NCBI RefSeq assembly: GCF_039523795.1
Contig: NZ_BAAAFZ010000008.1
Span: 310,001-374,000 of the forward strand
DNA: 64,000 nt
Source of the DNA: Craurococcus roseus
Lineage (GTDB): Bacteria > Pseudomonadota > Alphaproteobacteria > Acetobacterales > Acetobacteraceae
Reading direction: 5' to 3'
Every line of letters begins with the position of its first letter. Positions within the stretch are counted from its first letter, which is position 1. Under the pieces are notes generated by a model. The model saw only the letters and a list, made by a program, of their open reading frames with translations. It had not been told where the DNA came from and ran no database searches. Below are positions 16,425 through 24,143 of the stretch, piece after piece. A program made the translations under genes and the position numbers.

Positions 16425-17972
16425 TCAGTCCAGCCCGTCCAGGAACGCCGCCGCCTGTGCGCGCACCTGCGCGAGCTTCTCCGGCCCCAAGCGCCGCATG
16501 TTCTCCAGCGCCGGCTCCATGCGCGGATTCGCGGCGAAGCGCGCTTCGTGGCGGGCCAGGAAGTCCCAGTACAGCAGGTTGAAGGGGCAGGCGTCAGGGC
16601 CGGTGGCGCGCTTCGGGTCGTAGGGGCAGAGGCGGCAATAGTCGGACATGCGGTTGATGTAGGCGCCGGACGCGGCGTAGGGCTTGGAGCCGGTGATGCC
16701 GCCGTCGGCGTGGATGGCGAGGCCGTGGGTGTTGGGCAGTTCGACCCATTCGTAGGCGTCGGCGAAGACGACCATGTACCACTCGTTCACTTGCGCCGGG
16801 TCGAGGCCGGCGATGAGGGCGAAGTTGCCCGTCACCATCAGGCGCTGGATGTGGTGGGCGTAGGCGAGGTCGCGCGTTTGCCGGACCACTTGGCGGAGGC
16901 AGGCCATGTCGGTTTCGCCGGACCAGTAGAACCACGGGAGCGGCCGGCGGGCGTCGAGCGCGTTCAGCGCCGCATAGCCGGGCATCTTGAGCCAGTAGAT
17001 CCCGCGCACGTATTCGCGCCAGCCGAGGATCTGGCGGACGAAGCCTTCCACGGCGTTGAGCGGCGCGCTCCCGGCCTTCCACGCCTCCACCGCCGCGTCG
17101 CAGCACTCGCGCGGCGACAGGAGGCCGGCGTTGAGGCTGGTGGAGACGAGGCCGTGGAACAGCGTCGGCTCGCCGGCGGCCATCGCGTCCTGGTAGTGGC
17201 CGAAGCGCGGGAGGCGGTTGGACACGAAGTCGTCCAGCGCCGCGCGGGCGTCGCGCGCCGTGGCCGGCCAGCCGAAGGCGTCGAGGGTGCCGAAGTGGCC
17301 GGGGAAGCGGCGCTCCACCGTTTCCATCGCTTCGCGGGTGATGGCGTCGGGCGGGAAGCGGCGCGGCTCCGGCACGGGGAAGCGGGCGGGCAGGCGGCGG
17401 CGGTTCTCGGCGTCGAAGTTCCAGCGGCCGCCGGCCGGGGCGTCGCCCTCCATCAGGATGCCGGTGGCGCGGCGCATCTCGCGGTAGAAGAACTCCAGGC
17501 GGAGCTGTTCGGGGGCGTCCGGGCCGCCCTCCCCCATCGCCTCCTGCTCCCGCGCCCAATCGCGGAACCAGTCGGGCGGGCAGAAGAAGCGGTCGTCGTC
17601 GCGGATCTCGACGGGGAGGCCGGTCAGCGCTCCCCAGCCCAGCATGTCCTGCAGCACGCGCCATTCGCCGGGGTGGGTGCAGACGATGCGGGCGGGACGG
17701 TGGCGCCGGGCGGCGCGCTCCACCTCGCCCGCGAGGGTGCCGGTGTTGCCCCCGTCCTCCAGGCGGACGTGCTCGACGCGCACGCCGCGCGCGGCCAGGG
17801 CGCGAGCGAAATGGCGCATGGCGGAGAGGACCAGCGCGATCTTCTGCTTGTGGTGGCGGACGTAGGTGCATTCGGCCTCGACCTCGGCGAGCAGCACGAC
17901 GTCGGCCGCGGGGTCGAGGTCCGAGAGCGCGGAAAGGCCGCGGGAGCACTGGTCGCCCAGCACCACGCGCAT
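16425..17972 (-). CDS. Iron-sulfur bacterial cryptochrome/(6-4) photolyase
   Basis: A 515-residue photolyase of the FeS-BCP class (PhrB of Agrobacterium, CryB). Four cluster cysteines occur at residues 358, 446, 449 and 462. Their spacing of 88, 3 and 13 is identical to the [4Fe-4S] cysteines of PhrB. The N-terminus MRVVLGDQ and the segments YWSGETDMACLRQ, VEGFVRQILGWREYVRG and NRMSDYCRLCPYDP are characteristic. It repairs (6-4) photoproducts or acts as a light sensor. A TTG at 17984 is an upstream alternative start. It belongs to an SDR, DUF6134, photolyase, creatininase operon with gaps of 1-17 bases. Confidence 0.93.
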   Translation of the reverse strand: MRVVLGDQCSRGLSALSDLDPAADVVLLAEVEAECTYVRHHKQKIALVLSAMRHFARALAARGVRVEHVRLEDGGNTGTLAGEVERAARRHRPARIVCTHPGEWRVLQDMLGWGALTGLPVEIRDDDRFFCPPDWFRDWAREQEAMGEGGPDAPEQLRLEFFYREMRRATGILMEGDAPAGGRWNFDAENRRRLPARFPVPEPRRFPPDAITREAMETVERRFPGHFGTLDAFGWPATARDARAALDDFVSNRLPRFGHYQDAMAAGEPTLFHGLVSTSLNAGLLSPRECCDAAVEAWKAGSAPLNAVEGFVRQILGWREYVRGIYWLKMPGYAALNALDARRPLPWFYWSGETDMACLRQVVRQTRDLAYAHHIQRLMVTGNFALIAGLDPAQVNEWYMVVFADAYEWVELPNTHGLAIHADGGITGSKPYAASGAYINRMSDYCRLCPYDPKRATGPDACPFNLLYWDFLARHEARFAANPRMEPALENMRRLGPEKLAQVRAQAAAFLDGLD

Positions 17973-17987
17973 GGCGCCGCCCAAGGT

Positions 17988-18593
17988 TCAGGCCCGCTCG
18001 TAGACCACGGTGCTGCCGTCCTCGGCCACCGTGCGCCAGCCGAGCCAAGTGCCGTCGGCGGCGTACACCCCTTCGCTTTCGGTGTCGCCGGTGGCGGTCC
18101 AGCGCACGCCGCCGCCCGGCGCCGGGGCGCGCGACCACTGCACCCGGAGCGGCTTGCCGGTGCTGTTGTCGAACAAGGGCCGATTGAAGTGGCCGGGGTT
18201 CCACCAAGTGAGGGGCGCCGCCTCGCCGGGCAGCCGCTGCGCGCCGTCCGGCCCGCGCACCAGGAGCGCGTTCCCCTCGGCCCGCGCCTCCATCTCGGTG
18301 ACGCGGCCGTTGCGCTCGTGGCGGGACACGGCGAGGCGGAGCCGGTCGTTGGCCCAGGTTTCGGCGAAGCGGTGGGTCAGGCGGAACACGGTGATGCCGG
18401 CGAGGCGCACGGCGATCTCCACATCGATGCGCGCGGTCGTCGCGTCGCCGGCGGAGGAGAAGGAAACGCGGTGGTTGCCGATCTGCGACCCGTCGCGCAT
18501 CACGCGGAAGCGGTACTCGGGGACGGGTTGCGCGGAGGCCGGGCGGGGTAGAGCCGGCAGCAGCAGGAGCGGGAAGGCGCGACGCTGGAGCAT
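17988..18593 (-). CDS. DUF6134 family exported protein
   Basis: A 201-residue protein with a short signal peptide (MLQRRAFPLLLLPALPRPASA/Q). The mature beta-rich domain contains FRVMRDGSQIGNHRVSF and WWNPGHFNRPLF, matching the DUF6134/DUF3108-like lipid- or cofactor-carrier fold. The function is unknown. ATG 18593 lies 1 base after the SDR stop, and the photolyase start follows within 15 bases, so it is a middle gene of the photolyase operon. Its recurrence beside Fe-S photolyases would be worth knowing but cannot be checked here. Confidence 0.75.
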   Translation of the reverse strand: MLQRRAFPLLLLPALPRPASAQPVPEYRFRVMRDGSQIGNHRVSFSSAGDATTARIDVEIAVRLAGITVFRLTHRFAETWANDRLRLAVSRHERNGRVTEMEARAEGNALLVRGPDGAQRLPGEAAPLTWWNPGHFNRPLFDNSTGKPLRVQWSRAPAPGGGVRWTATGDTESEGVYAADGTWLGWRTVAEDGSTVVYERA

Positions 18594-18594
18594 G

Positions 18595-19338
18595 TCAGCC
18601 TTTGCTCCGCACGGTGGAGCGGCCGCCATCCACGCCGACCACCTGGCCGGTGATCCAGCCGGCGGCGTCCGACAGGAGGAAGTCGGCCAGCGCCGCCGGG
18701 TCGTCGCCTTCGCCGAGGCGCGGCAGCGGGTGCAGCTTGGCGATGGCCTCGGCCATCTGTGGGCTCTTGGTCAGCGGCTCGGCGATGCGGGTGCGGGTGA
18801 GGCTCGGGGCCACGCAGTTCACCCGCACCGCGGGCGCGAGTTCCGCCGCGAGCGACAGCGCCAGGCCCTCGACCCCGGCCTTGGCCGCCGCGATGGCCGC
18901 GTGGTTGGGGAAGCCCGCGCGCGCGGCGACGGAGGAGAAGAGGACGACGCCGCTCGGGGTGCCCCCTTCCTTGGCGCCCGCCGCCAGGGCCGGCGCGGCG
19001 GCCTGAACCGCCATGGCCGCCGCCAGGGTGTTGAGCCGGAAGGCGTCGAGGAAGTCCGCCTCGGTGAGACGGGCCAACGGCTTCAGCGGGATGGAGCCGA
19101 CGCAGAAGGCCAAGCCCGCCAGCGCCGGGCCGGCCGCGGCCACCGCCGCGCGCAGCGCCGCCGCGTCGGTCGCGTCCGCAGGGTGGAAGGGGGCGCCGCC
19201 GAGTTCCGACGCCAGCGCCTCCAGCCGGCCCCTGTCGCGGGCGACCAGGAAGGGCGTTCCGCCGCGGGCGCGGAGGCGCCGGGACAGGGCGGCGCCGATG
19301 CCGCCGGTGGCGCCGAAGACGAGTACGTGGCCGGTCAT
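18595..19338 (-). CDS. SDR-family oxidoreductase lacking the catalytic tyrosine
   Basis: A 247-residue short-chain dehydrogenase/reductase. The cofactor motif GATGGIGAAL is at residues 9-18, followed by a FCVGS (NNAG-equivalent) strand, FSSVAA with Ser135/136, and Lys153. The position four before the lysine, normally the catalytic Tyr of YxxxK, is Ile149 (NHAAIAAAKAG). The C-terminus GWITGQVVGVDGG is normal. It may therefore bind NAD(P) without classical catalysis, or use another acid. It is the first gene of the photolyase operon, divergent from sixA. Confidence 0.85.
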   Translation of the reverse strand: MTGHVLVFGATGGIGAALSRRLRARGGTPFLVARDRGRLEALASELGGAPFHPADATDAAALRAAVAAAGPALAGLAFCVGSIPLKPLARLTEADFLDAFRLNTLAAAMAVQAAAPALAAGAKEGGTPSGVVLFSSVAARAGFPNHAAIAAAKAGVEGLALSLAAELAPAVRVNCVAPSLTRTRIAEPLTKSPQMAEAIAKLHPLPRLGEGDDPAALADFLLSDAAGWITGQVVGVDGGRSTVRSKG

Positions 19339-19462
19339 CCGGATTCCTTCGCCAATTTGGGCATCGACAGGGGCGCTTCATGTGGGCGCGCCCGCCCGCG
19401 CGGGTAGGCCGGGCGCGGGCCGCCGGTCCGGCGCGGGCCGCGCGGGCTGGGGGGGCAGGACA

Positions 19463-20041
19463 ATGCCGCGCTTCCGTGCCAACATCCAGCCGATGCGCCA
19501 GCTCCTGCTGTTGCGGCACGCGAAGTCCTCTTGGGACGACCCGGGCCTGTCCGACCACGCACGCCCGCTCAACGCGCGCGGGCGGCGCGCCGCTTCCGCC
19601 ATGGCGGGGGCGATGCGCGACCTCGGCCTGCAGCCCGACTTGGTGCTGGTGTCCTCCGCCCGGCGCACGCTGCAGACGCTGGAGGCGCTGACGCCCTTCG
19701 AGGACAACGCCCTGGTGGAGCCGATGGACGCGCTCTACCTGGCCTCCGCGTCGCAGCTCATGGACGCGGTGCGCAAGACGCCGGAAACGGTGCGGAGCCT
19801 GCTCCTGATCGGGCACAACCCCGGTCTGCACGAGCTGGCCGTCGCGCTGGCGGGGGAAGCGGCGGCCGTTCGCGGCGGCAAAGGCTCCGCCGCCGGTCGC
19901 CTCGCGGAAGCCTATCCCACCGGGGCGCTCGCCGAGTTCACGGTGGGCGTCCCCTGGCGCGCGGTGGCGCCGGGCAGCGGCCGCCTGGTCCGCTTCCTGT
20001 CGCCGCGCGACCTGAAGGACGAAACGGAGTCGCCACGCTGA
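19463..20041 (+). CDS. sixA: SixA-like histidine phosphatase
   Basis: A 192-residue (182 if started at ATG 19493) histidine phosphatase. The RHAKSSWDD active-site block carries the phosphorylated His, and HARPLNARGRR, SSARRTLQT and GHNPGLHEL complete the fold. SixA proteins dephosphorylate histidine phosphotransfer domains or phosphocarrier proteins. The ATG at 19463 has a GGGGGGGCAGG ribosome-binding site; ATG 19493 lacks one but begins at the domain edge. Its stop overlaps the putative CTG start of the CYTH-CHAD gene, an association also known in other proteobacteria. Confidence 0.85.
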   Translation: MPRFRANIQPMRQLLLLRHAKSSWDDPGLSDHARPLNARGRRAASAMAGAMRDLGLQPDLVLVSSARRTLQTLEALTPFEDNALVEPMDALYLASASQLMDAVRKTPETVRSLLLIGHNPGLHELAVALAGEAAAVRGGKGSAAGRLAEAYPTGALAEFTVGVPWRAVAPGSGRLVRFLSPRDLKDETESPR

Positions 20042-21615
20042 CCGCGACCTTCGACGCCGCGCAGCCCGTCCCAGCCGGCGACGCCGGCGCCGCGCCGCCC
20101 GCGGAAGCGCCGCCCGAGCTGGCGCTCGAGTTCGAGATCGAGCCGGAGTCAGCGGCCGCCCGCGCGTTGCGCCACCCGGCGCTCGCCGCGGCGCGGCAGG
20201 GGCGGACCCGCAGCGTCGCGGACGAGGTGATCTGGCTCGACGACGCCATGGGCAGCCTGGCCGCGGACGGCCTCGTGCTCGAGCGGCCGAAGCGCGGCCC
20301 GGCCCGGCTGCGGCGGACGGCGCCGGACGGCCGCGCGCCCTGGGTGCCGGGCACGCCGCCGGCGCCGTTCGACGGCAGCGGCGACGGCGAGGACGCGGCG
20401 GCGGACCTTTTGGCGGGGCCGGCGGTGCCGTTCGCGGCGTTCAGCTTCCGCCGGAGCGTCCTTTCGCTTTCCACCGCGGCGGGACCGGTGGAAGCGGAGC
20501 TGCTGGCGGGGAGGTTGCGCGCGGTCGCAGCCGAGCGGCCGGCGGCGCGGTTGCGCTTGTCCGGCGGGCGGGACGCCGTGCTCGGCGTGGCGGCGCGGCT
20601 CGCGGCCGACCTGCCTCTGTTGCCTGGCGGCGCGGCCCTGGCGGAGGCGGGCCGGGCGCTGGCGCGCGGCGGCGCAGGCGAGCCGCCCCGCCCGCGGCAC
20701 CGCGGGGCGCCCGACCTCGCCGGGGCCGCGACGCTGGAGGAGGCGCTGCTCCGCGCGGTCGGTCACCTGCTCGACGTGATGCTGCACCAAGCGCCCTTGT
20801 GCCGGCTGGAGGCGGGGCCGGAGGGGGTCCACCAGCTCCGCGTGGCGCTGCGCAGGCTGCGCTCGGTGCTCAAGACCTTCCGCCCGGCGGCGCGCGGCGC
20901 CGCGCTCGGGGCGCTGGACGACGACCTGAAGGCGCTGGCGCGACGGCTCGGCCCGGCGCGGGACTGGGACGTCTTCCTGGGCGGGCTCGCGGCGGAGGCG
21001 GCGGCGGCGCTGGGCGAGGACCGCCGCCTTTCCGCCCTGCGCCGCGCCGCGGAAGCCAAGCGAGACACGGCCTATGCCGCCCTGCGGCGGGAGCTGGACG
21101 GCCCCGCCTTCCGGCGGCTGGCGCTCGACGGCATCTCGGCCTTGCTGCGCCGGCCGTGGCGCGACGAGCCGGACGCCGCGGACGCGGCGGCGCTGGACGC
21201 CCCGTCGGAGGAGTTCGGCGCGGCGCTGCTCGACAAGCGCTGGCGCAAGCTCCGCGACGGCGGCGAGGGCATCGCCGCGCACTCCTTCGAGGCCCTGCAC
21301 GACCTGCGGCTGGAAGCGAAGCGGATGCGCTACGCGGCCGAGTTGTTCGCCCCGCTCTGGGGCGGCAAGGCCGCGCGCCGCTTCCTCAAGCGGCTGTCGG
21401 CCTTGCAGGAAGCGTTGGGGACGGTGAACGACGCGACGGTGGCGCGTGGGCTGTTGTCGGCGCTCGACGGCGGCGCCCCGGCCTGGGCGGCCGGCGCGGT
21501 GGAGGGCTTCGCGGCGGCGCGTGTAGGGCCGGCGCGGAAGGAGGCCTTGTCGCGCTGGGACGACGTCGCTGCGGCCAAGACGTTCTGGGACGACGGGGCG
21601 TGCGGCGGCGGGTGA
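20038..21615 (+). CDS. CYTH-CHAD domain protein with a non-ATG start
   Basis: A 525-residue protein with an N-terminal CYTH triphosphate-tunnel domain (ELALEFEIEP near residue 28, then paired strands to ~215) and a C-terminal CHAD helical domain. The CHAD motif VHQLRVALRRLRSVLKTF is near residue 262, followed by HDLRLEAKRMRYAAELF. CHAD proteins bind polyphosphate; CYTH domains hydrolyse triphosphates. No ATG, GTG or TTG precedes the CYTH motif in this frame after the sixA stop. CTG at 20038, sharing CTGA with the sixA stop and preceded by CGGAG eight bases upstream, is the best start; ACG at 20035 is an alternative. Confidence 0.82.
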   Translation: MTATFDAAQPVPAGDAGAAPPAEAPPELALEFEIEPESAAARALRHPALAAARQGRTRSVADEVIWLDDAMGSLAADGLVLERPKRGPARLRRTAPDGRAPWVPGTPPAPFDGSGDGEDAAADLLAGPAVPFAAFSFRRSVLSLSTAAGPVEAELLAGRLRAVAAERPAARLRLSGGRDAVLGVAARLAADLPLLPGGAALAEAGRALARGGAGEPPRPRHRGAPDLAGAATLEEALLRAVGHLLDVMLHQAPLCRLEAGPEGVHQLRVALRRLRSVLKTFRPAARGAALGALDDDLKALARRLGPARDWDVFLGGLAAEAAAALGEDRRLSALRRAAEAKRDTAYAALRRELDGPAFRRLALDGISALLRRPWRDEPDAADAAALDAPSEEFGAALLDKRWRKLRDGGEGIAAHSFEALHDLRLEAKRMRYAAELFAPLWGGKAARRFLKRLSALQEALGTVNDATVARGLLSALDGGAPAWAAGAVEGFAAARVGPARKEALSRWDDVAAAKTFWDDGACGGG

Positions 21616-21735
21616 GGCCCTCCGGCTGAGCATCGCCGCATCGTGATGCCCGGCACGCCGCGACGGCACGCCGTCCGGTGGACTAGATGAACTTGGGCGG
21701 ACGCCGCGCCACAGAGCAGCTCTTCTGGGGCCGCG

Positions 21736-21764
21736 TTGCCAAGTCCGGGCGGGCCTCCAATATT
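21736..21764 (+). promoter_or_regulatory. Candidate sigma-70 promoter of citrate synthase
   Basis: TTGCCA (21736-21741) is followed after 17 bases by AATATT (21759-21764), an unusually AT-rich hexamer in this GC-rich stretch. The predicted transcript would have a leader of about 55-60 bases before the citrate synthase ATG. This is assigned by eye only. Confidence 0.4.
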
Positions 21765-21827
21765 GTTGCACCGCATCATGACGGCGCCCGGGCGAACGGC
21801 GCCGCGCCAGCCAGGGGACCGAGAAGG

Positions 21828-23150
21828 ATGAGCAGCACGGCCGACAAGGGCGCCACCAAGCGCAGCGTCACCGTCACGTTGGACGGGAGCAACCGCAGCG
21901 CCAGCCTGCCGCTGGTCTCCGGCACGCTGGGGCCGGACGTGTTCGACATCCGCAAGCTCCACGGCGAGCTGGGCGTCTTCACCTTCGACCCCGGCTACGG
22001 CGCCACCGCCTCCTGCGAGAGCCGAATCACCTACATCGACGGCGACGAGGGCGTGCTGCTCTACCGCGGCTACCCGATCGAGCAGCTCGCGGAGAAGTCG
22101 GACTTCCTGGAGGTCGCGTACCTGCTGCTGAACGGCGATCTGCCGGACGCCAAGCAGTTCGAGGACTTCCACCAGGGCGTGACGCGGCACACGATGCTGC
22201 ACGAGCAGATCCGCCGCTTCTACGACGGCTTCCGCCGCGACGCGCACCCGATGGCGATCATCTGCGGCGTGGTGGGCGCGCTGTCGGCCTTCTATCACGA
22301 CAGCCTTGACATCAACGACGCGCGGCAGCGCGAGATCGCCGCCTTCCGCCTGATCGCCAAGGTGCCGACCATCGCCGCCTGGGCCTACAAGTACTCCATC
22401 GGCCAGCCGTTCATGTACCCGCGGAACGACCTCGGCTACGCCGAGAACTTCCTGTACATGCTGAACGCGGTGCCGGCCGAGCAGTGGCAGGGCAACCCGA
22501 TCCTGTCGCGCGCCATGGACCGCATCCTGGTGCTGCACGCCGACCACGAGCAGAACGCGAGCACCAGCACGGTGCGCCTCGCCGGCTCCACCGGCGCCAA
22601 CCCCTACGCCTGCATCGCCGCCGGCATCGCAGCGCTGTGGGGCCCGGCGCACGGCGGCGCCAACGAGGCGGTGCTGAAGATGCTCGCCGAAATCGAGCGC
22701 CCGGAGAACATCCCGGCCTTCATCGACGGGGTGAAGGACAAGAGCAGCCACCACAAGCTGATGGGCTTCGGCCACCGCGTGTACAAGAACTTCGACCCGC
22801 GGGCGAAGATCATGCAGCAGACCTGCCACGAGGTGCTGCGCGAGTTGGGCATCAAGGACGAGCCGATGCTCGACCTGGCGATGGAGCTGGAGCGGATCGC
22901 GCTGTCGGACGACTACTTTATCCAGCGCAAGCTGTACCCGAACGTGGACTTCTATTCGGGCATCATCCTGAAGGCGATGGGCATCCCGACCAGCATGTTC
23001 ACCGTGCTGTTCGCCGTGGCGCGCACGGTGGGCTGGGTGAGCCAGTGGAAGGAGATGATCGAGGACCCGGCGCAGCGCATCGGCCGCCCGCGGCAGATCT
23101 ACACGGGCGCGCCGCAGCGCGACTACGTGCCGATTGGCCGGCGTGGCTGA
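21828..23150 (+). CDS. gltA: Citrate synthase
   Basis: A 440-residue type II (hexameric) citrate synthase that condenses oxaloacetate and acetyl-CoA at the entry to the TCA cycle. Conserved blocks include ITYIDGDEGVLLYRGYPI, LHADHEQNAST (catalytic His), GPAHGGANEAVL and GFGHRVYKNFDPRAK (second catalytic His). The C-terminal segment GWVSQWKEMIEDPAQRIGRPRQ is typical. ATG 21828 has GAGAAGG directly upstream; the longer frame from 21687 reads through promoter-like DNA. It is a monocistronic housekeeping gene. Confidence 0.97.
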   Translation: MSSTADKGATKRSVTVTLDGSNRSASLPLVSGTLGPDVFDIRKLHGELGVFTFDPGYGATASCESRITYIDGDEGVLLYRGYPIEQLAEKSDFLEVAYLLLNGDLPDAKQFEDFHQGVTRHTMLHEQIRRFYDGFRRDAHPMAIICGVVGALSAFYHDSLDINDARQREIAAFRLIAKVPTIAAWAYKYSIGQPFMYPRNDLGYAENFLYMLNAVPAEQWQGNPILSRAMDRILVLHADHEQNASTSTVRLAGSTGANPYACIAAGIAALWGPAHGGANEAVLKMLAEIERPENIPAFIDGVKDKSSHHKLMGFGHRVYKNFDPRAKIMQQTCHEVLRELGIKDEPMLDLAMELERIALSDDYFIQRKLYPNVDFYSGIILKAMGIPTSMFTVLFAVARTVGWVSQWKEMIEDPAQRIGRPRQIYTGAPQRDYVPIGRRG

Positions 23151-23238
23151 GGCCGCCTGAGGCGGGCGCTGGCCGTTCCCGGTCCGCGTCCCGCCGCGGG
23201 ATCGAAGCAACGACGACTCAACCCGTCTTGGCATTTTC

Positions 23239-23267
23239 TTAACAGACAGTCTCAAAACAGATAAAAA
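23239..23267 (+). promoter_or_regulatory. Candidate promoter in an AT-rich patch
   Basis: TTAACA (23239-23244) and TAAAAA (23262-23267) are spaced 17 bases apart in the most AT-rich stretch of the window (about 23228-23275). The 9-base palindrome AGACAGTCT (23244-23252) lies between the two boxes and could be an operator. They point toward the hypothetical gene at 23358. Weak evidence. Confidence 0.35.
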
Positions 23268-23357
23268 TCTAGGATTACTTGCCGAATCCCTCTTGTCGCG
23301 AAGTCGTGAGTTCTGCATCTTCTACTCATGGTTGAGTGAGGATTTGGAACTCCCGCG

Positions 23358-24014
23358 ATGCAAGAGTCTGTTCGGAAAGCCGGCCGCCACGAGTTGGACA
23401 AAGCGGTCCGTGCGCAACTGATGAAGTGGCCGCAACGGCCTCCAGGCGTGGTCGCCAGCAGGAAGCAACCGGGGACTTGGCTGCGCGCGAGGCCCGGCGA
23501 CCCTTCGGTTTGCGCCCAGCCTTTCTTGAAGTTGCCGGGCTCCAACCGGCTCCGGACGCTGCCGGACGGGCTGTGGATGCACTTCAGCCCTTCGCCGGCG
23601 GACCCTTACGTCGACATCACCTGCATCGAGGCGTGCTCCTCCTTCCAGAACCTCCTGGACAAGCGGTCGCGCTTCGCGCCTTCCACCTCCTCCCTGCTCG
23701 CCGTCTGCCCGACGCCTTGGCTGCTGGCGCCGGCGCGGCCCGAGGACGCGCTGCCGGTCCCGCGGTGGCGGCTCATCCGCATGCTGCACAACGAGCCGGC
23801 GGCGCCGCTCGTGCTTCCGGTGCGCGACGCGCGCGTGCTGTTCGGCCTCAAGCGCCGACACTACGAGGGGTTCGCGCAGAGCCAGATCGCGCAACCGCAC
23901 GAGTTCTTCTGCCCCATGGAGGCGCTCACCGCCGAGCGCGGGCACGAGGACCCGGAGATGCGGGCGCTGATCGCCCGCGCCAGCGCCGCCGCCAACTTCA
24001 TGCGGATGCCGTAG
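23358..24014 (+). CDS. Hypothetical protein
   Basis: A 218-residue soluble protein with no recognised family. It is basic at the N-terminus, has no signal peptide or membrane segment, and contains ITCIEACSSFQNLLDKRSRF and a C-terminal MEALTAERGHEDPEMRALIARA helix. Third-position GC and reading-frame length support coding. It stands alone behind an AT-rich leader with promoter-like elements, which suggests separate regulation and possibly acquisition by transfer. The ATG at 23358 lacks a strong ribosome-binding site. A nuclease or regulatory role is possible but unsupported. Confidence 0.65.
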   Translation: MQESVRKAGRHELDKAVRAQLMKWPQRPPGVVASRKQPGTWLRARPGDPSVCAQPFLKLPGSNRLRTLPDGLWMHFSPSPADPYVDITCIEACSSFQNLLDKRSRFAPSTSSLLAVCPTPWLLAPARPEDALPVPRWRLIRMLHNEPAAPLVLPVRDARVLFGLKRRHYEGFAQSQIAQPHEFFCPMEALTAERGHEDPEMRALIARASAAANFMRMP

Positions 24015-24143
24015 CCGGCGCGGGGGGCGCGTGCGGCCGAGGGTTGTGGGTGCGGGGGGCGGTCTGTAGGCTCCGCGCTTCCCGGCCCGACCGCGGGGCC
24101 GAGGCAAGGAAGAAGGCCCCGCCAGCGGGACCGGGAGGAGCGA

